Positions 8,441 through 16,838 of a DNA stretch of 64,000 bases are shown piece after piece. Source of the stretch: Legionella antarctica (GTDB lineage Bacteria > Pseudomonadota > Gammaproteobacteria > Legionellales > Legionellaceae); assembly GCF_011764505.1 (NCBI RefSeq), contig NZ_AP022839.1, forward strand, positions 479,001 to 543,000, read 5' to 3'. Within the stretch, counting starts at the first letter, position 1. Each line of letters opens with the position of its first letter. The notes beneath the pieces are model-generated. The model was not told the DNA's origin. It made no database searches and saw only the letters and a list, made by a program, of their open reading frames with translations. The position numbers and the translations under genes were made by a program.

Positions 8441-8998
8441 TCAGTGAAAGCCACAACAACAACTTGGGCAACTACCTATATTATCTATGAATAAAGCAAT
8501 ATTTTCTAATTTTGTTCCGTCCTTAACTACAGGTGCGTACTTAGCATCCAATTCATGTGCTGTATAAGTTAAAGTATTCGCTTTTTTGTCATAAATTGGA
8601 TTACTAAGTACCATCACCACACTAATTGGTTGACTACGTGAAAATGCATTTAATTTTATACCTTCTATTCCTACATTAGGCGCATCTTTTTTAAATCCGC
8701 TCGTTACATTACTCTGCCACTCTTTTAAAAAATTATCGATAGACATCAAACCTGTGATTCGATTTGGACGGTCTGAAAAGTAAGTTACATAGGGTTGTAC
8801 ATTGGTTAGTATTAGTTGGTAAATACCCTGCTTTTTAGTTGATTTTAGTATCCCTAATTTTGCGTTTTGCAAAAACATATAGTTAGGAGGTACAGAAACA
8901 TCTCTATGTTTGCTACTAGCGAATGCAGTGCAACTAATTAAGAAAAAGACTAAAACAACACTATTAATAAGCAAACGTTTATAATATAAAATCGACAT
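8441..8998 (-). CDS. Exported protein of unknown function with Cys-rich tail
   Basis: I do not recognise the family firmly. Seen: 185 residues. An N-terminal signal (positive n-region, hydrophobic core VVLVFFLI) carries both a lipobox-like L-I-S-C and a signal peptidase I-like AFA-S site, so it could be a lipoprotein or a soluble periplasmic protein. The middle has mixed alpha/beta character (YVTYFSDRPNR, then IDNFLKEW). The last nine residues hold four cysteines (CPSCCCGFH), which could bind a metal or form disulfides. AAAGGA sits before the ATG at 8998 on the minus strand. It stands alone between icmB and the next minus-strand gene, in the place where other Legionella carry unrelated genes. 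Confidence 0.6.
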   Translation of the reverse strand: MSILYYKRLLINSVVLVFFLISCTAFASSKHRDVSVPPNYMFLQNAKLGILKSTKKQGIYQLILTNVQPYVTYFSDRPNRITGLMSIDNFLKEWQSNVTSGFKKDAPNVGIEGIKLNAFSRSQPISVVMVLSNPIYDKKANTLTYTAHELDAKYAPVVKDGTKLENIALFIDNIGSCPSCCCGFH

Positions 8999-9049
8999 AA
9001 GTTTTCCTTTCTAAAACTATTAGTTATAAACCATCAAAAATGAAGAGTA

Positions 9050-10177
9050 TTAAACGAATGGTTGTTGGGTATCAGTTTCTACTTCGGTTGTGATAGGCAA
9101 GGTACTCGCCTTTCCGCTCGAATAGCTAAACACAGGAGAGTTGCTTGCTGTACTCGTTATTAAACGAGACATTTCTGGTTTGTTACAGCAATTACTGGTT
9201 ATTGTATCAACCATTGTGGCTACTACAGGACCCACTAGTACAGCAGAAATGACAGCTGCCGCATAATCATGGCTTAATAATTGTTTTGCCTCTATAGCTA
9301 ATCCACCAATATAGAGGATATTTCCAATAAAGCGTGTATGCATACTGATAGTATCCCAGTTTTGTTTGACGGTATTCATCATTGATATAGCCGTATCCCT
9401 ATCATACCCTTCCTCTGCTTGGGATTTGATTATCGACGGAATTATTATCCGAGCCATGCCAGCAATTACCCCTACTGTTGCCTCTAAGATTAACATGTAT
9501 GGACCAAAAGTTTCATAAGAGGGAGGATCCATATTCATTTTCAGCAAACGATCAATTTGGGCTATGAAACCGGCTGCCGTAACACCGGAAATCATACCAT
9601 TAGCCACATCCCGACGTGTAATCATTGTTAATGGATTCACCTCACTTTTTGTTCCTAAATGCGTTAGAACTCCATTAATTAATGAGACTGCAAAAATACT
9701 ACCAATGAGACTGAGCATTGCAGCATTATCTGGCAACCTAGGGGCAAAATCGCCCAGAGTCTTAAAACAAAGCAACATAGTATAACTACAAACCGGAGCA
9801 CCATTAGGTGATTTAAGAAAATCAACAAAGGATTTAAAACTACAATATTTTTGAGAGTCGGTGTTCTTGTTGCTATAATTTTGCCATGCAGTAATGAGCG
9901 AGTTAGCTAGTGATGCTGCCAGCGCAGAAGAGGCACTGGCTGATAGACGATCCTGGGGGGATACAAACTCTGGGAAAATACTTGTTGAAGTATTCACAGG
10001 CACCAGACAAGCAATGGAACTGTTGGTATTATTTTCAAACTTTCCCAATATGTCTATTAGTTTTTCATAAATTCTGCTTGCATTTTCTAATTGCATACTG
10101 GTCAAGTCTTCATTAGTCTCTTCGTTTGACTGTATCAATGGAGTTGATTCGGTGGGGGCTGGGGTTGATATAGGCAT
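9050..10177 (-). CDS. Multi-pass membrane protein of unknown function, candidate Dot/Icm substrate
   Basis: Not recognised. Seen: 375 residues. A Pro/Thr/Glu-rich soluble N terminus (~40 residues) is followed by hydrophobic stretches at roughly 85-105, 145-168, 190-205, 225-250 and 280-318, and a polar Ser/Thr-rich C terminus (~45 residues) ending QQPFV. There is no signal peptide. Many short alternating hydrophobic segments flanked by polar termini are common among Legionella proteins of host-membrane type, and it sits next to Dot/Icm genes, so an effector is possible; this is inference. Base composition looks like the neighbours. No paralogue elsewhere in the window. Confidence 0.55.
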   Translation of the reverse strand: MPISTPAPTESTPLIQSNEETNEDLTSMQLENASRIYEKLIDILGKFENNTNSSIACLVPVNTSTSIFPEFVSPQDRLSASASSALAASLANSLITAWQNYSNKNTDSQKYCSFKSFVDFLKSPNGAPVCSYTMLLCFKTLGDFAPRLPDNAAMLSLIGSIFAVSLINGVLTHLGTKSEVNPLTMITRRDVANGMISGVTAAGFIAQIDRLLKMNMDPPSYETFGPYMLILEATVGVIAGMARIIIPSIIKSQAEEGYDRDTAISMMNTVKQNWDTISMHTRFIGNILYIGGLAIEAKQLLSHDYAAAVISAVLVGPVVATMVDTITSNCCNKPEMSRLITSTASNSPVFSYSSGKASTLPITTEVETDTQQPFV

Positions 10178-10361
10178 AAAGCTTCTCTCTATAATTATTT
10201 TAGAATTAATATGATAAATAGGTTAAAATTTTACCATTTAAAGCTTAAATAAATATTAAGGTTTGAATCAGGCACAAAACCCTTCTTTTTGCCGGACAAA
10301 AAATGGGAATAGAAAAGAAGGAATAGAAATAACTCGCTGATTTACAATGTATTTTATATGC

Positions 10362-10369
10362 CCAGATTA
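10362..10369. repeat. Left target-site duplication of the IS66-family element
   Basis: CCAGATTA immediately before the left inverted repeat. The identical octamer follows the right repeat at 12486-12493. Eight bases is the usual IS66-family duplication length. Confidence 0.9.
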
Positions 10370-10449
10370 GTATCCTGTCAGAATCGCCGGGTAAGTGTCT
10401 GCCACTGAGCCCGGACTAATCCGAGCCGCGCGCGTCAGCAAGCGGAATT
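10370..10449 (+). repeat. IS66-family left inverted repeat (80 bp)
   Basis: Pairs with 12406-12485 on the opposite strand. I count two differences (C for T and C for T around 10410-10416). This is much longer than the 15-30 bp ends usual for the family. Confidence 0.88.
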
Positions 10450-10461
10450 ATCTCGAGATGC

Positions 10462-12153
10462 TTATGTGGTGCATGGAACCTGCCGCACTTTAAGTAAGAT
10501 TAATTCAGCCAATGATGGCATTTCAAATTTTTTAGTCACCCTATCGTAAATATACTGATAAACGTTAACTTTCAGTTTTCTGGCCGTCTGTACAATCGTG
10601 GCAAACGTATCCTTTGATTTGGTGCCATTTTGGGAGACCGTTTGGAGATTGATGTCGCGTATCCTTGCTTGAAACCGTGTCCCTAATTCAGAGGCATTGT
10701 TGTGCAATGGCAGAAATGGATGGTCTAACACCAATAATAACGCTTGTTTTTTAGCACGTGTCTTTGCAATGCGTTGATCTAAAACATCATAGCCTGTCGT
10801 GGTTGCGAACAAAGTATCAAATTGCATTGATAGTTGTTGGGCCATTGATTGAGATGGAGCCGTCTTGTAAGTCAATAATGCATGGTAGAAATCCCATAAT
10901 TGCTCAAGAAATACAGCCAATATATTCTGATTCATATCTGAGAATGGAGTGAGTTTTTTATAATGACGACCTTCATGGATCCAGCACAGCGCATGATGTA
11001 GGGCCAATTTATTAAACTGAGGCGCATCATCTGTCATTAAATAATGGATGAAGTATTTCGAGTGCTGATAATAGGCAAGAGCTGCTGACTCAAGAATTAT
11101 GCGTCGATTCGTGCTGTGTTTTTTTGGATTTGGAAAAAGTGTTCCCATCAAACTATCGATTGATTCACGTGTGAGGGGTTGTGCATGCAGCATTGGTTTA
11201 ATTTGATCCAACCATTTTTTTGCGAGACCAAACTCATCCATTAACTCATAAGCCTCCTGATTAAACATAAACTTTAATTGGTCTCGACACAGCAACTCCA
11301 ATAAGGTCAAGCGATCTTTTTTACGACGAGTGAAGTATGCTGTAAAAAAGTCATTACATAAAACATGGGTGTAGTGATTTTTGCCGTTAACACGACTGCC
11401 TGTGTCATCCATCTGCTGGTACAAGCCTGCGTTGCTACCGGCATCGACAATATCTTCTTTTTCCTGATGAAAAATATCATTGCCTTCTGTCAGCATGGAA
11501 GCAATTTTACCATGTGATATTTGAATACCACATGTTTTTAAAAAGCGCTCAATGGCGCTCTCCGTCATCCCTGCATCACGGTATAATGTGATGACCAGCG
11601 CTTTAACCCCAGGACCAAATTCACTGCCCTTATATTCGCCAGGAATCGGCGCAATAAAGGTTTTTTTCAAAGATGGTGAGTAATACGTTTCCAGCTTGAA
11701 TTCAACATTATCCGTGATGATTTTTAGATCCTGGATGATTCGAATCTCAAAACCCTTGAACTTGGCGTCATCTGGCAGCGTTGCTTTGTCCAGAGCAATC
11801 GTAACACGTCTATCAATACGTACGTTTTTTTTGTCTTTGCCTGTGTTTTTATTGTTCCCTTTACCACGTTTATTGCGATCTCCTTCAGATGAATGATTGG
11901 AATTGCCTGTATTATCGCCATTGCTACCTTTGGATTGACCGCGAATATTAGGTTTGCCCTGTTCACCCTTAAGGCGGTTTATCTCATCACGTAATACTTG
12001 GTTTTCCTCTCTGAGCAAAGCATTTTCTTCGGCAAGCATTTCGACCAAATTAACCAATACCTTAATGATAGTCACGGCCTTTTTGTCGGCAAGACTATCG
12101 ATATCTTTTGTTAACTCATCTAAAACTTGTTTGATTTCTTGGCGTTTCATCAT
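10462..12153 (-). CDS. tnpC: IS66-family transposase TnpC
   Basis: Known: DDE transposase of the IS66 family. Seen: 563 residues. An N-terminal leucine-zipper-like coiled coil (about 35-65, ENALLREENQVLRDEINRLK) is followed by a Gly/Asn/Lys-rich linker (about 70-110), then the catalytic domain. The first catalytic Asp lies in QQMDDTGS, and the N-x-x-E helix in NNASELGTRF near residue 500 supplies the Glu. The start at 12153 has two consecutive ATGs. The gene reads from close to the right repeat towards the left one and ends 12 bases before the left repeat. No frameshift or stop, so likely functional. Confidence 0.93.
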   Translation of the reverse strand: MMKRQEIKQVLDELTKDIDSLADKKAVTIIKVLVNLVEMLAEENALLREENQVLRDEINRLKGEQGKPNIRGQSKGSNGDNTGNSNHSSEGDRNKRGKGNNKNTGKDKKNVRIDRRVTIALDKATLPDDAKFKGFEIRIIQDLKIITDNVEFKLETYYSPSLKKTFIAPIPGEYKGSEFGPGVKALVITLYRDAGMTESAIERFLKTCGIQISHGKIASMLTEGNDIFHQEKEDIVDAGSNAGLYQQMDDTGSRVNGKNHYTHVLCNDFFTAYFTRRKKDRLTLLELLCRDQLKFMFNQEAYELMDEFGLAKKWLDQIKPMLHAQPLTRESIDSLMGTLFPNPKKHSTNRRIILESAALAYYQHSKYFIHYLMTDDAPQFNKLALHHALCWIHEGRHYKKLTPFSDMNQNILAVFLEQLWDFYHALLTYKTAPSQSMAQQLSMQFDTLFATTTGYDVLDQRIAKTRAKKQALLLVLDHPFLPLHNNASELGTRFQARIRDINLQTVSQNGTKSKDTFATIVQTARKLKVNVYQYIYDRVTKKFEMPSLAELILLKVRQVPCTT

Positions 12154-12405
12154 CTACCACTGCGTTACTAATGCTGATACGGCAATCATAACATGACTTT
12201 TTTTGAACGCATTTTTCGAGTTTTAACGCCACTAAGGGCTAAGAAAAAATCTGACCTCAGGAGGGAGATGTTTTATTAGTGAAAGGGGCTACATTGTGAT
12301 CTTGGGGATCTTAGGGCATGCATATTGCATGACTTACGTTTGATATGGAAAAACATCAGTTTTACAGAAAAACCGTGTCAATAGGTATTTTGAATATTTT
12401 TAAAG

Positions 12406-12485
12406 AATTCCGCTTGCTGACGCGCGCGGCTCGGATTAATCCGGACTCAGTGGCAGACACTTACCCGGCGATTCTGACAGGATAC
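12406..12485 (-). repeat. IS66-family right inverted repeat (80 bp)
   Basis: Reverse complement of 10370-10449 with two mismatches. It is preceded by about 250 non-coding bases of the element that I cannot assign further. Confidence 0.88.
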
Positions 12486-12493
12486 CCAGATTA
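12486..12493. repeat. Right target-site duplication of the IS66-family element
   Basis: CCAGATTA, identical to 10362-10369. Confidence 0.9.
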
Positions 12494-12512
12494 GATCAAA
12501 AAAGGAGCATGT

Positions 12513-12705
12513 GTGAAGTATATCAGCGAGTTAAGTGGGATTTTAAGCCGGCAATTAAATTGGCACAAGTCACGAATAGACTGTTTTGCACAAATGTTGT
12601 TGGCTTTATTTATAGTAAGAAGTGTTAATTTAAGTGAAGTCGCGGTTGCGATGGATGGTAATAAAGCAAGCATCGATTCAGGTTGTAAAAGAGTGTATCG
12701 TAAAG
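12513..12705 (+). pseudogene. IS4-like transposase, N-terminal fragment
   Basis: Seen: GTG start at 12513 with AAAGGAG nine bases upstream begins a frame reading ISELSGILSRQLNWHKSRID, then an RSVNLSEVAVA segment and an IDSGCKRVYR segment. This is the N-terminal DNA-binding region I know from IS4-type transposases. Homology stops after the KRVYR block (near 12700); the remaining codons to 12722 are unrelated and the DDE domain is missing. The IS66 element sits 19 bases upstream of this start, so the IS66 copy jumped in front of an IS4 copy that was or later became truncated. Confidence 0.7.
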
Positions 12706-12714
12706 GTGGACTGA

Positions 12715-12838
12715 ATAAATAACCTAGAACCATGATGACATGGGTACGCTTGTAAATATAGAATTAAATCATAATCATCAGCGACACAAGTTAAATCTAA
12801 TGATTTTGCCATTGCAATGCTTGCTCTAGCCATCGCTG
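12715..12838 (-). pseudogene. Possible EAL-domain (c-di-GMP phosphodiesterase) remnant
   Basis: On the minus strand a continuous frame reads TAAMARASIAMAKSLDLTCV, then ADDYDLILYLQ, then AYPCHHGSRLFIQST. This resembles the end of EAL domains (a helix of the AIIAMAKSL type, a VAEGVE-like strand, then a C-x-x-G-x-LF motif), with an apparent small deletion where the GVETEEQ segment should be. It directly abuts the IS6-like transposase remnant. Short and decayed, so the assignment is tentative; it may instead be an unusual end of the IS6 gene. Confidence 0.35.
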
Positions 12839-13244
12839 CTGTTTTGGAACCTGATTTATCAATGTTAACTTTTTGAGGCAGCCCGCAGGATCCGATGCCT
12901 TTTTTGAAAACTTCAATACAGCAGGGCGATCCCGTTTATCTGACAACATGAACTCAATGGTATATCCTCCTTTGTCTACAGCTCTGTTTTCTAAAAGTAT
13001 TTTCAAGGTAAGGGGCATAATGAATAACCCATTTTTGTATGGTTGAATAGTCTAGCGTAGCACCACGTGCTTCCATTAGTTCTTCTATGTTTTGATAGCT
13101 CAGTGGATAAGAAAGCATCCATCTCACCGACATGAATATCATGTCTTTGGGAAAATGCCGGTCTTTAAAACTGATCATTACTCAACCTTGATTCTTATTT
13201 TTGGCTGCACAGTATAAATCACGTCTTCTATTTTCGACAGAGCC
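12830..13244 (-). pseudogene. IS6-family transposase remnant with one terminal repeat
   Basis: Seen: from 13178 leftwards the minus strand reads MISFKDRHFPKDMIFMSVRW and on through YPLSYQNIEELMEARG to YSTIQKWVIHYAPYLE, the helix-turn-helix start of IS6-family transposases. Then, near 12985, the frame shifts and NRAVDKGGYTIEFMLSDKRD appears, with the intervening first catalytic Asp segment deleted. A further shift brings a VNIDKSGS motif near 12850. The end GGCTCTGTCGAAAATAGAAG at 13244-13225 looks like an IS6-type terminal repeat; I find no partner on the left. So this is a truncated, internally deleted and frameshifted copy, with no active transposase. Confidence 0.8.
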
Positions 13245-13251
13245 TAGAGCA

Positions 13252-13866
13252 CTACACGGTCATAGATAATGAAACTGGAGTATCCTTAGATTCTGTATTC
13301 AGTTGATTTATTTCTTTCTCCATTGTTTTGATTTTTCTACTGCAGAAAAAAGATGTCCCCATGCCACAACCCACCGTACCAATTACAGTACTCATACCAA
13401 TACAGACTCCATTAGCTCCTAAATAGTTAGCAAGTGGAAATATAGACATTGTGGAAGGTAGAGCTACTGCAAGAGTGAGCAATACTCCTAAATTAAGAGC
13501 TTTGTCCTCATTAGTAGTAGCGCATTGATTTAAACACAGATTATCGTCTAAACATTTTTCTTTAAATTTATAAGTAATAGTATTTTTCAGTTCCAAAAGT
13601 CTTCTTTCTTTCGTGGTGATTAAATCTAATTTTTTGATGATTTCAGAATACGTTCCTGGTATTGTCTCTTCTACACCATTTTTTTTTGAAAAAATGAGCT
13701 CATACTTACTAACATTACGTTTTACAATACTATTCATTTTGCTACTAACTTGGGCTAAATTAGCAATTCCTTTCAAATCAAGATGTGAAACGACTCCAGA
13801 AATTAAAGGTTCGGGAAGGTGACTTAACTTATCTAACTTATTACGCGATATTTCGTTTGATTTCAT
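13252..13866 (-). CDS. F-box-like protein with C-terminal membrane hairpin, candidate effector
   Basis: Seen: 204 residues. Residues ~14-50 (LSHLPEPLISGVVSHLDLKG, then IANLAQVSSKMNSIV) follow the F-box pattern: LP-x2-L-x3-V-x2-HL-x-L-x-(D/G)-L-x2-(L/A)-x2-VS-x3-N. A charged helical middle follows (about 55-115), then two hydrophobic segments at about 123-145 and 150-172, and a polar tail with a few acidic residues. Known: bacterial F-box proteins of Legionella (for example AnkB/LegAU13) are Dot/Icm effectors that dock on host SKP1 to recruit ubiquitin ligases. Inference: this protein could do the same from a membrane. It sits 50 bases from icmF, in the slot between icmB and icmF. Alternative: a chance helical match in a small membrane protein. 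Confidence 0.55.
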   Translation of the reverse strand: MKSNEISRNKLDKLSHLPEPLISGVVSHLDLKGIANLAQVSSKMNSIVKRNVSKYELIFSKKNGVEETIPGTYSEIIKKLDLITTKERRLLELKNTITYKFKEKCLDDNLCLNQCATTNEDKALNLGVLLTLAVALPSTMSIFPLANYLGANGVCIGMSTVIGTVGCGMGTSFFCSRKIKTMEKEINQLNTESKDTPVSLSMTV

Positions 13867-13916
13867 CCTGAAAGTCCATATTTTCTATCCAGTTAAGATA
13901 ATACCATATATTACAA

Positions 13917-16838
13917 TCATACTACGGCCTCATTTAAAGTGAACCCATTTAAGATCCCCGGGGTAAAGGGATTAATCTGGTTATTGGTTTTTAATAAGTA
14001 TCGACCGGAGTTACTATTTACTTCAAATAGGATTTGTAAACTGGAACTGTCTTGTTCATCTACCAAAACATTAACCTTCTCAAGTAGTTTAAATAGAGCC
14101 CAAGTGCCTTGTTCGGCGAGCTCGTAGTGGTTTCCCTCAATAGAATTCAGGGACAATCTGGCATTGTTTTGTGGCCAGGTAAAACGAATAAATGAATCGC
14201 TTCCTTGGGTATCAGTCAATTTTTTCTCGCCAATCTCAAGATTTAAACTGGCGACAACAGGATCAAGGCTTATTTTTTGTAAGCTGAAATCAATCTTACT
14301 TTTATCACCATGATCTGGAAAAAACATATTGGTTATAATATTGGCACGTATAATTTCATCAAGCGTTTCTGTCGAGATAGGCAAAACAAAATCATTAACA
14401 GCTTTAGGCTTCCATTCGGCACTTGAAACATCCAGGAAGGGTTTTATATAGTGTTCACTAAACGTATTTAATACGCCATGGGTTGCAAAAAAACGGTTGA
14501 AATCAACGATCGAAATTTCTTCTTGCTTAGATGAGTCAAAAGGATAGCGTTTGGCTATGGTGTTTTGGAATTCCCGGTAAACTGTCTGTTGCCATTGTTG
14601 GTTGATATACTGGCGGCTGTCTTTAATCAGAATAATCCAGGTATCCCCTGCTATTTGTTTAGTCCATGAGCTTAAAGGCTCTGGTAACTGGCGTGCCTGG
14701 CCGAAGAGTAAACTGAGCGGATCAGAAGAATTTTCATTAATAAATCGTGATTTGGTAATGGTAAATGCTGTTTTCCCTCCATCATTGATTACAGATAATG
14801 TGGAAATAAACTGCTCCAATTCTGCCATTTTGATGCTTAACTCTCTAGTGCTGGATTGACTCATAAGATTTAAATCAGTAAATTTATTTGCAATAAACTG
14901 ATTAAAGGTAGAGAGGTTGTCGCTTAAATCGGGCTTTGTTTCCTGCTGTATTAAATTCACTAATATATTGATAGCGTTGGATTGTTGCAGCAGCTGAGTT
15001 ACTTGTTTTCCTTGCTGATAGTCTTGATAATGTACCGGCTGTGACTTGCGCATAAAAGTTTGCCACCAGGTTACATAATCAAAACAGTACGCCTGGGTTA
15101 ACATATTTTGTAATTGCGATAAGTCCTGGCGAGCAAGTACCCAATTTTCTGTTTGTAAGGTGCTGCTGATTTTAGGAATATCCTGCATGACTTCTAGAAA
15201 GCCAGTTTTTGTAAAATAAACAGGTAATTCATCAGTTGCCAGATTAAATCCTTGAATAGTAATTTTTTGTTTATTTAAAGGAAAGAATTCTTTCGCTATG
15301 GAATAATATAGGTAACTGGTGGGGAGTGCATTTAAATAATTTCTGGCATCGCTAATTATTTGTTGTTTAACAAGTACACCTTGTAAAGGTTTGCTTAAGG
15401 CATGTGTTAGCAGAGTCAGTTGGTTTTGGGAGCGATTAGCTGGCTCTCCTTTCCATTGATTTGTAAACCAATTCTGAACTTCCGTTGCAACCAAATGCTC
15501 AGGCTGAGCAAGCATCAAGTATATTTTAAGCGCTTTATAGCGAACTATAGGAGTATTACTGGGATTAGTAATGGCTTGTTCCAACTCATTCGTTAAAGAA
15601 GGTATAAATTCACCTTGTAAACGATTCTGGGTGTTATGTTGGAGATTTAATTTTAATTGATGAACGGTAGGAAGTGATATGGAGTTACTCGAAATGTGGT
15701 CAACTTTATTTGCAGCTTTTGATAAATGATAGAGGGCTTGAGCTCTACTGTTCCCCTGACTATTCAGTGCATCATAAACAAGTAACTCTTTGCTTGCTTC
15801 GTCCAATAAATGAGCTGTTTTGTAATGATTATAACTTAGAACGAGCAAACTAACTCCTGCGATGCTTGCGACAATTGCAATTAGCGGTTTTTGAGAAAAT
15901 TTTCTTAGCTGAGGCACCTGGCTGCATTGTTCTTGTATTTTTTTTAAAGCACCTTCAACAAAGTATGCTCTAAAGTTAGTTGCTTGAGGAAATGTGTCCT
16001 GCACGACTAGCGCATATTCATGCTGAATTTTCTTATTCAATCGGTCAATACTTACTCCACCTTGCTCAGCGCTGGTAAAATAAATGGAGTGCAGATGAAA
16101 CAGTTTTGTAGAAACACCTTGAATCAAAGCTTGAACTGGTGCACGTAAACTGGCTAATTGAAGAGGAAATTCGCGTATTAAACTGCGCTTAATAGTGGAT
16201 CGTGCGGGATGCATTTTATTAATGACCTGCTGGGCGAGAACTTCGATTAACTGATTAAATTGAACCTTGTATGCTTCAATTTTTTTGTGTGACTGATTCA
16301 TGCAATCCAAAGAAAACCCCAGAGGTTTAGATAAATCGGTAACATGATCCATTTGACAAAACTCAGTAAAACCTGCCAAAGTATCCATTTTAGTAAATAC
16401 AATTGCTAACTCAGCTTGATAGCCCAAATTAGAGCCTAAACGATCCAGTAATTGTAAATGAGCCTTTTTTTGTTCTGTAAACTGGGTGGGTTCAGATATC
16501 AACAGATCATTTACATCCATACACAAGATGAGTCCGGTGATTTGGAGGTGGCGGTTGCATCGATTTAGTTGTTTTAGCGTATTCTGTAATAATGTTTTGC
16601 TGTTAGTAAGCCAGGTTTCACCAAGTTCGACAAGGATACCTTGCTGATTAAAATAAATTTTTGCATGTTGCTCACTAAAGACAGGCATCTCTTCCATGTT
16701 ACTCTGTTTTAAAAGAGCTGATTTACCCTGTTCATTTTTACCTGTAACTACAATAAACGACAGCTGATTCACCTGGGGCTTTAGTTGAGATAGTATTTTT
16801 TTAATAGCATCACATAATGCCCGTAAAGAATTGTCCAT
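13917..16838 (-). CDS. icmF: IcmF, Dot/Icm (TssM-like) inner-membrane protein
   Basis: Known: IcmF works with DotU/IcmH to stabilise the Dot/Icm core and is related to TssM of type VI secretion. Seen: 973 residues, the length I recall for L. pneumophila. Walker-A-like GKNEQGKS at residues 33-40 lies in a GTPase-like N-terminal domain. A single clear transmembrane segment is seen around 318-340 (PLIAIVASIAGVSLLVLSY), followed by a large mostly helical periplasmic part and a beta-rich C-terminal domain. The ATG overlaps the icmH stop as TAATG, so translation is coupled. Frame intact despite the neighbouring insertion sequences. Confidence 0.95.
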   Translation of the reverse strand: MDNSLRALCDAIKKILSQLKPQVNQLSFIVVTGKNEQGKSALLKQSNMEEMPVFSEQHAKIYFNQQGILVELGETWLTNSKTLLQNTLKQLNRCNRHLQITGLILCMDVNDLLISEPTQFTEQKKAHLQLLDRLGSNLGYQAELAIVFTKMDTLAGFTEFCQMDHVTDLSKPLGFSLDCMNQSHKKIEAYKVQFNQLIEVLAQQVINKMHPARSTIKRSLIREFPLQLASLRAPVQALIQGVSTKLFHLHSIYFTSAEQGGVSIDRLNKKIQHEYALVVQDTFPQATNFRAYFVEGALKKIQEQCSQVPQLRKFSQKPLIAIVASIAGVSLLVLSYNHYKTAHLLDEASKELLVYDALNSQGNSRAQALYHLSKAANKVDHISSNSISLPTVHQLKLNLQHNTQNRLQGEFIPSLTNELEQAITNPSNTPIVRYKALKIYLMLAQPEHLVATEVQNWFTNQWKGEPANRSQNQLTLLTHALSKPLQGVLVKQQIISDARNYLNALPTSYLYYSIAKEFFPLNKQKITIQGFNLATDELPVYFTKTGFLEVMQDIPKISSTLQTENWVLARQDLSQLQNMLTQAYCFDYVTWWQTFMRKSQPVHYQDYQQGKQVTQLLQQSNAINILVNLIQQETKPDLSDNLSTFNQFIANKFTDLNLMSQSSTRELSIKMAELEQFISTLSVINDGGKTAFTITKSRFINENSSDPLSLLFGQARQLPEPLSSWTKQIAGDTWIILIKDSRQYINQQWQQTVYREFQNTIAKRYPFDSSKQEEISIVDFNRFFATHGVLNTFSEHYIKPFLDVSSAEWKPKAVNDFVLPISTETLDEIIRANIITNMFFPDHGDKSKIDFSLQKISLDPVVASLNLEIGEKKLTDTQGSDSFIRFTWPQNNARLSLNSIEGNHYELAEQGTWALFKLLEKVNVLVDEQDSSSLQILFEVNSNSGRYLLKTNNQINPFTPGILNGFTLNEAVV

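Larger units (their letters stand above)
10370..12485 (-). mobile_element. IS66-family insertion sequence (2,116 bp, apparently complete)
   Basis: Seen: both ends carry matching inverted repeats starting GTATCCTGTCAGAATCGCCG. The repeat extends for 80 bases (10370-10449 and 12406-12485) with only two mismatches. A perfect 8-bp direct repeat (CCAGATTA) flanks it. It carries one long gene, an IS66-type TnpC, and no tnpA or tnpB, as in the ISBst12-like branch of the family. About 250 non-coding bases separate the transposase start from the right repeat. The element looks intact and the clean duplication suggests a recent insertion. It landed just upstream of an IS4-like transposase remnant, so this is an insertion into older mobile DNA. 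Confidence 0.93.

Noticed and set aside
10758..12196. Several short open frames on the + strand inside the IS66 transposase
   Set aside because: They are shadows of tnpC, lie on the opposite strand, and have no independent support.
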